Below, in pieces: positions 7,598-16,345 of a DNA stretch of 64,000 nucleotides; position 1 is the stretch's first letter; the number at the start of each line of letters is the position of its first letter. The stretch covers positions 310,001-374,000 of the forward strand of contig NZ_LPXO01000003.1 of the NCBI RefSeq assembly GCF_001482405.1, in the 5' to 3' direction. Below the pieces are notes generated by a model. That model was not told the DNA's origin. It made no database searches and saw nothing but the letters and a program-made list of their open reading frames with translations. Position numbers and translations under genes: made by a program. Origin of the DNA: Pseudoponticoccus marisrubri (GTDB lineage: Bacteria > Pseudomonadota > Alphaproteobacteria > Rhodobacterales > Rhodobacteraceae).

Positions 7598-8866
7598 ATG
7601 GATGATCGTGCTTTTCTGACCGAACTTTTCGACGCTGCCGTGGCGGCCGCCGACCCGATGCGGGCGCTGGCCGGCGCCTTGCCGGAAAAACCCGCGGGCC
7701 GCACCGTGGTTGTGGCGCTTGGCAAGGGGGCCGCGCAGATGGCAGCGGCCTTCGAGACGCTTTGGGACGCGCCGGTCGAGGGGGTGGTCGTCACGCGCTA
7801 TGGCTATGCCACCGATTGCCGCCACCTGCCTGTGCTGGAGGCGTCGCACCCGGTTCCCGACGCCGCCGGCGAGAAGGCGGCCGCGGCGGTGATGCAGGCG
7901 GTCTCGGGCCTCGGGCCGGATGACCTTGTCGTCGCGCTGGTCTGCGGCGGGGGCTCGGCCCTGCTGCCGGCCCCGCCCGAGGGGATGACGCTGAAGGATG
8001 AGCAGGCGCTGAACCGCGCGCTGCTGGCCTCAGGCGCGCCGATCGGCGTGATGAACGCGATCCGCAAGCATGTCAGCCGCATCAAGGGCGGGCGTCTTGC
8101 TGCGGCCGCCCATCCCGCGCGGGTGGTCAGCCTGGTGGTCTCGGACGTGCCGGGCGATGATCCGGCGCAGGTGGCCTCGGGCCCGACCGTGCCGGACAGT
8201 GTCGGTCGCGATCAGGTGCTCGCGATGATCCGGAACCGAAATATCAAGCTGCCAGAAAACATTATGGCACATATCTCGAGTGATGCCTCAACTGCGCCCG
8301 ACCCAAGGGACGAGGTCTATGTCCGCAACGAGGTGCGCGTCGTCGCCTCGGCGCGCCTGTCGCTCGAGGCGGCGGCGAAGGTGGCCGAGGCCCATGGAAT
8401 CGCCGCGCCGATCCTCTCGGACGCGATCGAGGGCGAGGCGCATGTGGTGGGCCAGGTTCATGGCGCCATCGCGCGCGAAATCGCGCGTCACGACCGTCCC
8501 TTTGCGCGCCCCGTCGTCGTGCTGTCAGGGGGCGAGACCAGCGTGACCCTGACCGACACTCCCGGGCGCGGCGGGCGCAACACCGCCTTCCTGATGGGGC
8601 TCGCCGGCGAGATCGAGGGGCTGTCCGGCGTGACCGTGCTGGCCGCCGACACGGACGGGATCGACGGGACCGAGCCCAATGCCGGCGCCTTTGTCGATGG
8701 CGGCAGCTTTGCACGGATGCGGGAGGCCGGGCTCGACCCGGCCGATGTCATTCAACGGCAGGACCCCTGGGGTGCCTTCGATGCCGTGGGCGACATCTTC
8801 GCACCCGGGCCGACAGGCACAAATGTGAATGATTTCAGGGCGATGCTGATCAAAGCTCAGTCATAG
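7598..8866 (+). CDS. Glycerate 2-kinase (MOFRL/DUF4147 family, TtuD-like)
   Basis: A 422-residue enzyme of the glycerate kinase type 2 family, older name hydroxypyruvate reductase TtuD. It would phosphorylate D-glycerate to 2-phosphoglycerate in serine, glyoxylate or tartrate breakdown. The N-terminal DUF4147 domain shows VVALGKGAAQMAAAF and ALVCGGGSALLPAP; the C-terminal MOFRL domain shows VLSGGETSVTL and DTDGIDGTEPNAGAFVDGG. Full family length. The ATG has GAGGAA upstream. The 3' end overlaps the convergent sulfotransferase-like gene by 10 bases, so the two transcripts are antisense at their tails. Confidence 0.92.
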   Translation: MDDRAFLTELFDAAVAAADPMRALAGALPEKPAGRTVVVALGKGAAQMAAAFETLWDAPVEGVVVTRYGYATDCRHLPVLEASHPVPDAAGEKAAAAVMQAVSGLGPDDLVVALVCGGGSALLPAPPEGMTLKDEQALNRALLASGAPIGVMNAIRKHVSRIKGGRLAAAAHPARVVSLVVSDVPGDDPAQVASGPTVPDSVGRDQVLAMIRNRNIKLPENIMAHISSDASTAPDPRDEVYVRNEVRVVASARLSLEAAAKVAEAHGIAAPILSDAIEGEAHVVGQVHGAIAREIARHDRPFARPVVVLSGGETSVTLTDTPGRGGRNTAFLMGLAGEIEGLSGVTVLAADTDGIDGTEPNAGAFVDGGSFARMREAGLDPADVIQRQDPWGAFDAVGDIFAPGPTGTNVNDFRAMLIKAQS

Positions 8867-9606
8867 GAATAGCCTAGCGTCGCCTCCTGCTGCAAGTCCA
8901 GCTCGGACCGGAGCAGAGGCAGGTCGGCCTCGGGGAAGACCTTTGGCGTGGCGGGTCGCTCGGCGACCGAGGGCAGGAATTTCGACCCAAGCCGTTTGAC
9001 CACGGGGCGCAGCGGCAAGTTGGAGCGCGGCAGGTCCAGGCCGTCATGAAGCGCCTGCAGGAAGTCCTCGGGCGCGGCCTGCACGGCCTCCAGCCGGCAG
9101 AGAACCAGCGTGCAGCCACGCTGCCGGAAAGAGAGCAGCCCCTCCAGCTTGGCGCGGCGCAGCGCGAAGAGGTTCGCGAAGGGCCGCCCGGTGATCGGAT
9201 GACGGTCATGCTGCAGCGGCATGCCCTGTCCCCCCAGCGCCGCGACCTGCGGGAAATAGCGCTTGCGGTCGGCGATCGTGGCCCATTCGGCGCGGATGAA
9301 ATCGGCAAAGGGCAGGGCCTGCATGGCCGGCGGGCAATGCCACGGCTTGGCATGCATGGACAGCGCCCAGTCCCGCGCATCGCGCATCACGGCGACGATG
9401 GCCACAGGCGCGGGGATCGCGGTCATGTGCGGAAAGCCGTGCTTCCAGCCCAGGTCTTCCATCGGGCGCAGGGGCGCGTTCCGCCCGATCAGGCGCTTGA
9501 CGAAATTGGTGCCCGAGGACCGCTCGCCGAAGACCTGCACCCGCGTGGGCGTGGCAGGGCCCGGCACGATCTGCCACCCGGTGTCGCGAAAGCCTGCATC
9601 GACCAT
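8857..9606 (-). CDS. Sulfotransferase-like P-loop protein
   Basis: A 249-residue soluble protein. FGERSSGTNFVKRLI near residue 30 resembles the PAPS-binding P-loop of sulfotransferases, and VAVMRDARDWALSMHAKPW about 55 residues later fits the second (R-D) motif. The ATG starts MVDAGFRDTG; the minus-strand frame is open further upstream, but that part overlaps the divergent glycosyltransferase gene and has no coding character. The acceptor is unknown. The neighbouring glycosyltransferase, on the opposite strand 108 bases away, suggests a shared role in modifying a surface glycan. A plain nucleotide-binding relative is the alternative. Confidence 0.72.
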   Translation of the reverse strand: MVDAGFRDTGWQIVPGPATPTRVQVFGERSSGTNFVKRLIGRNAPLRPMEDLGWKHGFPHMTAIPAPVAIVAVMRDARDWALSMHAKPWHCPPAMQALPFADFIRAEWATIADRKRYFPQVAALGGQGMPLQHDRHPITGRPFANLFALRRAKLEGLLSFRQRGCTLVLCRLEAVQAAPEDFLQALHDGLDLPRSNLPLRPVVKRLGSKFLPSVAERPATPKVFPEADLPLLRSELDLQQEATLGYSYD

Positions 9607-9714
9607 GACTGCCCCTCTTTTTCCTTGGTTTAGCGCGGCCCGGGGCAAAATGCGATTCTCAAGGCGCGGGGCGTCGGTTAGGCTGCGGCGCGAGGCAGGA
9701 AACGGGACGGACAG

Positions 9715-10590
9715 ATGCAGACGGTGGCCGCGGCGCTGACCATGGTGCGCGATGACGCGTTCTTTCTGAAGGCCTGGCTGCGCCATTACGGCGAAGCGCT
9801 GGGGCGCGAGAATTGCTACGTGGTCAACCATGGCCGCGGGGCCGAGGTGGCGGAGCTGGCCGAGGGCTGCAACATCATCGGCATCCCCGGCGACCCGCAT
9901 CCCAATTTCGACATGAAGCGCTGGCGCATGCTCAACAACCTCGTGCACGGGCTGCGCTGTTACTACACCCATGTCATCGTCGGCGACGTGGACGAGCTGG
10001 TTGTGGTCGATCCGGCCTCGGGCAAGGGGCTGCTGGACTATCTGGCCGAGACGCGGCCGCGCCGGGTGCTGACGCCCTTGGGGCTGGAGGTGATCCACCG
10101 CATCGATATCGAGCATGACCCGATCACGGATCACATCCTGGGCCCGCGCCGGCATGTGCGCTTGGCGCCGCATTACTCCAAGCCCTGCGTCATCAGCGCC
10201 GGGGTCAAGATCGCGCGCGGCGGGCATTTCACGCAACACGACACGCTGATCGCGCCCGAGGACCTGTACCTGTTCCACCTGAAATTCTGCGATTTCGAGA
10301 CCTATGTCTCGGTCATGAACGCGCGCAACCAAGTGACCGAAGAGGTCGGCGTCGGCGTCAAGGAGGCCGCCATCGGCCGCCACTGGTTCGCCGAGGCGCG
10401 CGGCGCGGATCGCGCGGTTTTCGACGGGTTCGCACGGCTCGAGATGAAGGAGGGGTTCGACCTGGGCTGGGTGCGCAAGCGCATGGCGCGCAGCTGGGGG
10501 CCCCGGGGCGATACCGGCTTCTACAACTTCCAGCGGCCCGATTATGGCGGGCAGTACCGGCTGCCCGAGCGCTTTGTCGGCGTGATCTGA
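9715..10590 (+). CDS. Glycosyltransferase, family 2-related (Glyco_tranf_2_4 type)
   Basis: A 291-residue soluble protein. The N-terminal AALTMVRDDAFFLKAWLRHY is the typical opening of the family, HVIVGDVDELVVVD carries the D-x-D-type metal/nucleotide-sugar motif, and YLFHLKFCDFETY is conserved towards the C-terminus. It should add a sugar to a surface polysaccharide or lipid acceptor at the cytoplasmic face. Similar genes occur alone or next to sulfotransferases in Rhodobacteraceae. Donor and acceptor cannot be deduced. It diverges from the sulfotransferase-like gene and converges on a small membrane protein gene. Confidence 0.82.
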   Translation: MQTVAAALTMVRDDAFFLKAWLRHYGEALGRENCYVVNHGRGAEVAELAEGCNIIGIPGDPHPNFDMKRWRMLNNLVHGLRCYYTHVIVGDVDELVVVDPASGKGLLDYLAETRPRRVLTPLGLEVIHRIDIEHDPITDHILGPRRHVRLAPHYSKPCVISAGVKIARGGHFTQHDTLIAPEDLYLFHLKFCDFETYVSVMNARNQVTEEVGVGVKEAAIGRHWFAEARGADRAVFDGFARLEMKEGFDLGWVRKRMARSWGPRGDTGFYNFQRPDYGGQYRLPERFVGVI

Positions 10591-10596
10591 GGCGAC

Positions 10597-11121
10597 CTAG
10601 CGGCTGAAGGACGAGACCAGCGAGACCTGGCCCAGATCGAGATCGGGCAGGGTGCTGCTGGCGGTCTGCAGCAGGCTGCGCGAATTGCCGTCCAGCATCT
10701 GGTAGCCGGCGCTCCAGACGCCCGGCGGCGTGTAGACCAGCACCGCCGCCCCCAGCGCGCCGGCCAGCAGCCCGCCGGAATTGGCCCGCCGCCCGCCCGT
10801 GCGCGCCACGAAGCGGAAGAGATGGATCAGCAGCATCACGCCCGAGGCCGCCATCAGCATGGCCAGCCCGCCAAAGATGGCGCCGTGATACTCGGCGGGC
10901 AGGCTGCCGGCCTGCAGCGAGCTTTCGATGAAGGCGCGGTTCGCGCCGACCGAGATCACCAGATAGGCCCAGCCGAAGCCCAGCAGGCAGGCGACCAGCG
11001 GGCGCTGGCGCTTCTTCTGCGGCGGGCGGCCGGTCTGTCCGAGATAATGGTAGCCGGGGTCGACGCGCCGCACGCGCTGGCGGAAATCGGCCCGGGAGAG
11101 TTTGCGATACGCGGTCGTCAT
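10597..11121 (-). CDS. Hypothetical membrane protein, three predicted helices
   Basis: A 174-residue protein. The N-terminal 40 residues are basic and probably cytoplasmic (MTTAYRKLSRADFRQRVRR, then GRPPQKKRQR). Three hydrophobic segments follow: LVACLLGFGWAYLVISVG, AIFGGLAMLMAASGVMLLIH and GGLLAGALGAAVLVYTP. The tail is polar. I do not recognise the family. The gene ends 6 bases from the convergent glycosyltransferase stop and has no obvious operon partner. Confidence 0.72.
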   Translation of the reverse strand: MTTAYRKLSRADFRQRVRRVDPGYHYLGQTGRPPQKKRQRPLVACLLGFGWAYLVISVGANRAFIESSLQAGSLPAEYHGAIFGGLAMLMAASGVMLLIHLFRFVARTGGRRANSGGLLAGALGAAVLVYTPPGVWSAGYQMLDGNSRSLLQTASSTLPDLDLGQVSLVSSFSR

Positions 11122-11269
11122 GCCGCCATGGCTAGGCCCCGAATGCGGCCCCGTCGGGGCGGAATTGGGCCGTCCTGCCTTATTCTGCCTGCGCGCCCCG
11201 GGATCCTTGGGATTTCCGGGCCGGATGTGGCGCCGATCCCACGCCGGGCGCGCAGGTGACGCAAGGGCA

Positions 11270-11301
11270 GGGGCGGCGGCGCGAATCGGGCCCGCCGCCC
11301 C
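11270..11301 (-). terminator. Strong GC hairpin after the dipeptidase gene
   Basis: GGGGCGGCGG (11270-11279) pairs perfectly with CCGCCGCCCC (11292-11301) around a 12-base loop, 8 bases beyond the dipeptidase stop. No run of T follows, so this may be a weak intrinsic terminator or an RNA-stabilising 3' hairpin. Confidence 0.45.
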
Positions 11302-11309
11302 GCACCTGC

Positions 11310-12680
11310 TCAGCGGATCGCGTCGAGCACGCGGGCCCAGCTGCGGATCCCCTTGTGGAAGCTCTCCACGTCGTATTTTTCGTTCGGGGAGTGGATCTGG
11401 TCGTCATCCTTGGCCCAGCCCACCAGCATCGTGTCCATGCCGAGGATCGATTTGAAATAGCCCGCCACGGGAATCGAGCCGCCGCAGCCGCCAAAGGCCG
11501 CCTCGACGCCCCATTCCTCGCTCAGCGCGCGGCGCGCGGCCTCGAAGGCGGGGTGATCGGTTGCCATCTCGCTGGCGGGCGAGGCGCCGATCCCCGAGAA
11601 CTCGGCCGTGACATCGCCGGGCAGCTGGGCGCGCACCCAGTCGCGGAAATGCTCGCGCAGTGCATGCGGGTCCTGGTCGCCGACGAGGCGGAAGCTGACC
11701 TTGGCCGAGGCCTTGGAGGGCAGCACCGTCTTGAACCCGTCGCCGGTATAGCCGCCGGTGATGCCGTTCACCTCGGCGGTGGGTCGCGACCAGATCATCT
11801 CGAGCGGGCTGTAGCCCTCTTCGCCGGCCGGGATCGACAGGCCGACATCGCCAAGAAAGCCGCGATGGTCGAAACCCAGTGCCTGCCACTGCTCGGCGAT
11901 ATCCTCGGACAGCTCGGGCACGCCGTCATAGAAATGCGGCACCTGCACCCGGCCATCGGGGCCGTGCAGCCCGCCCACGATGCGGGCCAGCACCCGGATC
12001 GGGTTGATCGCCGCACCACCATACATGCCCGAATGCAGGTCCTTGTCCGGCCCGGTCAGCACGATCTCTTCCTGCAGCATGCCGCGCAGGCGGGTGATGA
12101 TCGACGGCGTGGTGCTCTGGAACAGGCCGGTGTCGCAGATCAGTGCCAGGTCGGCCTTCAGCTCCTCGGCATTCTCTTCGAGGAAGGGCACCAGCGAGGG
12201 CGAGCCGCTTTCCTCTTCGCCCTCGAAGAAGAAGGTGATGCGGCAGGGCATCTCGCCATGCTCGGCCTTCCAGGCGCGGCAGGCCTCGACGAAGGTCATC
12301 AGCTGGCCCTTGTCGTCGCTGGCGCCGCGGCCGCGGATCACGCGGCCCTTGTCCGTCTCCTCGATGGCGGGGTCGAACGGGTCGCGGTCCCACAGGTGCA
12401 GCGGATCGACCGGCTGCACGTCGTAATGGCCATAGAACAGCACATGCGGGCCATCGCCCTCGACATGACCCACCACCATCGGGTGGCCCGGCGTGGTCCG
12501 CTTCTCGGCGGCGATGCCAAGGCTTTGCAGGTCGGCCACCAGCCAGTCGGCGGCGGCGTCGCATTGCGCGGCAAAGGCCGGGTCGGTCGAGATGGACTGC
12601 AGGCGCAGCAGCTCCATCAGGCGGTCCAGCGCGGCGGGAAGGTCGGAGTCGATACGCAAGAGCGTGGCGTCGAGAGACAT
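11310..12680 (-). CDS. M20 family dipeptidase / metallopeptidase
   Basis: A 456-residue cytoplasmic zinc peptidase of the ArgE/DapE/CNDP type. Metal-binding and catalytic signatures are VLFYGHYDVQPVD (first zinc His and Asp), GRGASDDKGQLMTF (bridging Asp), FFFEGEEESGSPSL (general-base Glu and zinc Glu) and LICDTG. The dimerisation domain (GMYGGAAINP, GFKTVLPSKASAKVSFRLV) lies in the middle. It probably cleaves dipeptides or N-acyl amino acids. A ribosome site AAGGTGA precedes the ATG. Single-gene transcript, divergent from hemA. Confidence 0.92.
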   Translation of the reverse strand: MSLDATLLRIDSDLPAALDRLMELLRLQSISTDPAFAAQCDAAADWLVADLQSLGIAAEKRTTPGHPMVVGHVEGDGPHVLFYGHYDVQPVDPLHLWDRDPFDPAIEETDKGRVIRGRGASDDKGQLMTFVEACRAWKAEHGEMPCRITFFFEGEEESGSPSLVPFLEENAEELKADLALICDTGLFQSTTPSIITRLRGMLQEEIVLTGPDKDLHSGMYGGAAINPIRVLARIVGGLHGPDGRVQVPHFYDGVPELSEDIAEQWQALGFDHRGFLGDVGLSIPAGEEGYSPLEMIWSRPTAEVNGITGGYTGDGFKTVLPSKASAKVSFRLVGDQDPHALREHFRDWVRAQLPGDVTAEFSGIGASPASEMATDHPAFEAARRALSEEWGVEAAFGGCGGSIPVAGYFKSILGMDTMLVGWAKDDDQIHSPNEKYDVESFHKGIRSWARVLDAIR

Positions 12681-13101
12681 GGGTCACCTTGATTTGTTTG
12701 CATAAACCCTACCAGCGCCACGGGCACTGTCCAGCCGGTCGCCGCGCGGGCGGGCCGGGGTGGGGAATTCCGCTCTGGGCGCGCGCCCGGCCGATCGGCG
12801 ATACTGCGGGCAGGGCGGCTCGATTCGCCTGACCGACCCACCCGGGCCCGCGCCGGGACAGGGCCGGACCGGCATGGGCGGCGAGGGCTTTAGATGTTTC
12901 CGATATGCGCCATTTGGCCGGGTCAGGAGAGCGGGGCGCCCCCGGGGATTGACGCAGATCAAGGCTGCGACCGTTGGTCCGGCCCAAAATAGTGGACACG
13001 CGCGCGCTTGGCATTTAGCTATTCACAAAATTGAATGCAGAAGCGTTCTAAACTGGGATCCGCTGACAGACCGGGTCCGAAGACCAAGAAGGAGGCCGTC
13101 G
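12681..13101. other. 421-base divergent control region of the dipeptidase and hemA genes
   Basis: The half next to the dipeptidase gene (12681-12940) is GC-rich with no feature I can name. The half next to hemA holds the FNR-type box listed separately, an AT-richer block at 13010-13055 that could carry a second promoter, and the AAGGAGG ribosome site (13089-13095) for hemA. An open plus-strand frame runs through it into hemA, but it has no coding character. Confidence 0.6.
12949..12962 (+). promoter_or_regulatory. FNR/FnrL-type box upstream of hemA
   Basis: TTGACGCAGATCAA matches the FNR consensus TTGAT-N4-ATCAA at 9 of 10 positions. An AAAATA element at 12986-12991 lies where a -10 box would be if the FNR site were centred near -41.5, the class II activator arrangement. 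Oxygen control of hemA by FnrL is known in Rhodobacter; here it is inferred from the site. Confidence 0.72.
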
Positions 13102-14331
13102 GTGGACTACGCCGCGAAACTCGACCAAGCCCTGGACCGCCTGCATGACGAAGGTCGTTACCGCACCTTCATCGATATCGAGCGCAAGATGGGCCAGTTT
13201 CCGCACGCCACCTGGCGGCGGCCGGACGGCTCTGAGACCCCGATCACCGTGTGGTGCGGCAATGACTATCTTGGCATGGGCCAGCACCCCGCGGTGCTGG
13301 AGGCGATGCACGAGGCGATCGACGCCACCGGTGCCGGGTCGGGCGGCACGCGCAACATCTCGGGCACCACGGTCTATCACAAGCGGCTGGAAGCCGAGCT
13401 GGCCGACCTGCACGGCAAGGAATCGGCGCTACTCTTCACCTCGGCCTATATCGCCAATGACGCCACGCTGAGCACGCTGCCCAAGCTGTTCCCGGGCCTC
13501 ATCATCTACTCGGACGAATTGAACCATGCCTCGATGATCGAGGGCATCCGTCGCAATGGCGGCTCCAAGCGCGTCTTCAAGCATAATGATGTCGAGGATC
13601 TGCGCGCCAAGCTGGCGGCCGACGATCCGGCCGCGCCCAAGCTGATCGCCTTTGAATCGATCTACTCGATGGATGGCGATTTCGGCCCGATCGAGGCGAT
13701 CTGCGATCTGGCCGACGAGTTCGGCGCGCTGACCTATATCGACGAGGTCCACGCCGTGGGCATGTACGGCCCGCGCGGCGCCGGCGTGGCCGAGCGTGAC
13801 CGGCTGATGCACCGCATCGACATCATCAACGGCACGCTGGCCAAGGCCTATGGCGTGATGGGCGGCTATATCGCCGCCTCCGATAAAATGTGTGACGCCG
13901 TAAGGTCTTACGCCCCGGGCTTCATCTTCACCACCTCGCTGCCGCCGGCCGTGGCCGCCGGGGCCGCCGCCTCGGTCGCCTTCCTCAAGACCGCCGAGGG
14001 GCAGGCGCTGCGCGAGCGTCACCAGACCCAGGCCGGCATCCTCAAGCTGCGGCTCAAGGGCATGGGCCTGCCGATCATCGACCATGGCAGCCATATCGTG
14101 CCGGTGATCGTGGGCGACCCGGTGCACACCAAGCAGCTCTCCGACATGCTGCTGGAAGGCTTCGGCATCTACGTGCAGCCGATCAATTTCCCCACCGTGC
14201 CGCGCGGCACCGAGCGTCTGCGCTTCACGCCGTCGCCGGTTCACGGGCCCCGGGAAATGGACCAGCTGGTTCAGGCGATGGATGAACTTTGGAGCCATTG
14301 TGCGCTGAATCGCGCCGAAATGGCGGGGTAG
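13102..14331 (+). CDS. hemA: 5-aminolevulinate synthase
   Basis: A 409-residue PLP enzyme that condenses glycine and succinyl-CoA to 5-aminolevulinate, the first step of haem, cobalamin and (if present) bacteriochlorophyll synthesis. The GTG start gives [20 protein letters not shown], aligning with the Rhodobacter HemA N-terminus, and AAGGAGG lies 6 bases before it. Signatures are [37 protein letters not shown] and [12 protein letters not shown] with the PLP lysine. Full length and intact. The upstream FNR-type box suggests induction at low oxygen. Whether this strain has a second isozyme (HemT) cannot be told. Confidence 0.97.
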   Translation: MDYAAKLDQALDRLHDEGRYRTFIDIERKMGQFPHATWRRPDGSETPITVWCGNDYLGMGQHPAVLEAMHEAIDATGAGSGGTRNISGTTVYHKRLEAELADLHGKESALLFTSAYIANDATLSTLPKLFPGLIIYSDELNHASMIEGIRRNGGSKRVFKHNDVEDLRAKLAADDPAAPKLIAFESIYSMDGDFGPIEAICDLADEFGALTYIDEVHAVGMYGPRGAGVAERDRLMHRIDIINGTLAKAYGVMGGYIAASDKMCDAVRSYAPGFIFTTSLPPAVAAGAAASVAFLKTAEGQALRERHQTQAGILKLRLKGMGLPIIDHGSHIVPVIVGDPVHTKQLSDMLLEGFGIYVQPINFPTVPRGTERLRFTPSPVHGPREMDQLVQAMDELWSHCALNRAEMAG

Positions 14332-14355
14332 CCGTCGGTATTCCTGTCAAAACCC

Positions 14356-14405
14356 TTGCGATGTGGTAGGCTGCTGACAATAACGGGCCGCGAGTCGACG
14401 GCCCG
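14356..14405 (+). promoter_or_regulatory. Candidate promoter and hairpin between hemA and the rodZ-like gene
   Basis: TTGCGA (14356-14361) and AATAAC (14379-14384) are 17 bases apart and could drive the next gene. Directly overlapping is a hairpin, CGGGCCG (14384-14390) with CGGCCCG (14399-14405), without a T run. The two could mark the end of hemA transcription and the start of the next unit. Confidence 0.38.
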
Positions 14406-14449
14406 AACCGGGCAGGTACAACGTAGTACGGGAAGATGGGGCAGTCTGC

Positions 14450-16252
14450 ATGATCGGGCGCAAATCCCAGGACAAGCTGGCGGTGGACGAGCAGTCCCCG
14501 CAAAGCTTTGATGACTTTGCCCTTCGCCTCGGCGACGTGATGCGGGGCGAACGTGCGACACTGGGCAAGTCACTGCTGGACGTCCAGCGCGAATTGCGGA
14601 TCAAGGCCAGCTATATCGCGGCGATCGAGAATTGCGATCCCTCGGCCTTCGACACGCCGGGCTTCATCGCGGGCTACGTGCGCTCCTATGCGCGCTACCT
14701 CGGCATGGACCCGGACGAGGCCTTTGCCGCCTTCTGCGCCGAAAGCGGCTTTTCCGTCGCGCATGGCATGTCGGACCAGGCCTCGGTCGTGCGCAAGCCG
14801 GCGCTCGACCAGGTGCGCCCGCGCAGCCGCGACCCGCTGGCCGAACCGCGCATGCCCTTCGCCCCGGCCAATGACAGCCTGTTTTCGCGGATCGAGCCGG
14901 GCGCCATTGCGTCGTCGCTGGTGCTGCTCGCGCTGATCGGCGGCATCGGCTATGGTGGCTACAGCGTGCTGCAGGAGGTGCAGCGCGTGCGTGTCACCCC
15001 GGTCGACCAGACCCCCGTGGTGCTGAGCGAGATCGACCCGCTGGACGCCGCGCTTGCCCCGCGGGACGAGGCCGAGACAGCCACCCAGGACGAAACGATC
15101 GCCGGTGTCTTCACGCCGCCCTCGGGCGCGGCCTTCGACCGGCTCTACCGCCCGCAGGCGCTGGACGTACCGGTGCTGGTGGCGCGTGACGCGCCGATCT
15201 CGACTCTGGATCCCGGCTCAGTGGGGCTCTTCTCCGACAGCGCCACGCCCAGCCTGCCGCGCGTGCAGGACAGCAGCAATGCCGCGATCGCGCTGGCCGA
15301 AGGCCTGGCCGAGGGGGACGAGACGCTCCGCCAGGTGCGCGCCGAGGCGCCGAACCTGGGGCAGGGCGTGCTGGTCATGGCCACGGACGAGGCCTGGGTC
15401 GAGATCAAGGATGAAAGCGGCAAGGTGCTCTATTCGCGCATCATGCAGCAGGGCGACAGCTATGCCGTGCCGCGCGACGCGCGCGAGCCGCGCATTGCCA
15501 TCGGGCAGGCCGGCGGGATCTATTTCGCTGTCGACGGCACGCCGTTCGGCCCCTCGGGCCGGCCCGGGCGCTACGCCGAGGTGGCGCTGGACGCCGCCGC
15601 GCTCAAGGAGCGGTTCGAGCCCGCTGACCCGGCCGCCGATGACGATCTGTTGGCCGTGATGGTCGAGCTGGACATCAAGTCTCGCCCGGCCCCCACAGCC
15701 GTGGCCGCGCTGCAACCGCAGGGCTCTGCCACCGTGGCCCGGGCCGACACGACCCCGGTCAGCCCGCAGCCCGAGGCGCAGAGCACCAGCCTGACGCAGC
15801 TGGCCGCGCAATCCACGCCGCGCCCGGCCCAGCCGCAGGCACAGATCTCGACGCCCTCTCCGGTGGCCCCGGCCTCGACCATCCCGCAGGTGACCGAGGC
15901 GCCCGCGCCGGGCATCACCGTCGTGGCCTCGGCGGATACCTGGGTGGAAGTCTCGCTGCCCTCGGGCAAGAAGATCTTTGCCCAGACCATGCGCGCCGGC
16001 GAGACCTACCAGGTGCCGCAGACCGCGCAGGCGGCCAAGATCTTCTCGGGCAATGCAGGCGGGGTCTATTTCGCGGTGAACGGCCAGACCTACGGGCCCT
16101 ATGGCGAAAGCGGCCAGTTCGGCCGCAACCTTCAGCTGTCGGCCTCTGCCATCACGCAACGCCTGCAGGTCGCCGATCTCAGCCGCAACCAGACGCTGGC
16201 CAAGGTCGTCGCCGAGCTGCGCGCCGGTGCCGCGCCCCAGACGCGCCCCTGA
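14450..16252 (+). CDS. RodZ-like helix-turn-helix membrane protein with two DUF4115 domains
   Basis: A 600-residue bitopic protein. Residues 20-95 form an HTH_25 domain (LGDVMRGERATLGKSLLDVQ, then YIAAIEN and FIAGYVRSYARYLGMD), the cytoplasmic module by which RodZ contacts MreB. A single membrane helix, AIASSLVLLALIGGIGYGGY, lies near residues 145-170. The periplasmic part carries two copies of the DUF4115 beta domain: one starting VLVMATDEAWVEIKDESGK (around residue 305) and one starting ITVVASADTWVEVSLPSGKK (around 485), separated by a proline/glutamine-rich linker. Usual RodZ has one. It probably scaffolds elongation of the cell wall. The ispG gene follows after 93 bases, an arrangement also seen outside this group. 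Confidence 0.85.
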   Translation: MIGRKSQDKLAVDEQSPQSFDDFALRLGDVMRGERATLGKSLLDVQRELRIKASYIAAIENCDPSAFDTPGFIAGYVRSYARYLGMDPDEAFAAFCAESGFSVAHGMSDQASVVRKPALDQVRPRSRDPLAEPRMPFAPANDSLFSRIEPGAIASSLVLLALIGGIGYGGYSVLQEVQRVRVTPVDQTPVVLSEIDPLDAALAPRDEAETATQDETIAGVFTPPSGAAFDRLYRPQALDVPVLVARDAPISTLDPGSVGLFSDSATPSLPRVQDSSNAAIALAEGLAEGDETLRQVRAEAPNLGQGVLVMATDEAWVEIKDESGKVLYSRIMQQGDSYAVPRDAREPRIAIGQAGGIYFAVDGTPFGPSGRPGRYAEVALDAAALKERFEPADPAADDDLLAVMVELDIKSRPAPTAVAALQPQGSATVARADTTPVSPQPEAQSTSLTQLAAQSTPRPAQPQAQISTPSPVAPASTIPQVTEAPAPGITVVASADTWVEVSLPSGKKIFAQTMRAGETYQVPQTAQAAKIFSGNAGGVYFAVNGQTYGPYGESGQFGRNLQLSASAITQRLQVADLSRNQTLAKVVAELRAGAAPQTRP

Positions 16253-16345
16253 CGATGGCGGCCCGGGTCGCGCAGCGGTGACTGGCCCCGCGGGCCCGTT
16301 CACGTTACTGTGCCGCCAAATGACTGCAATCAGGACGATCCGCGC

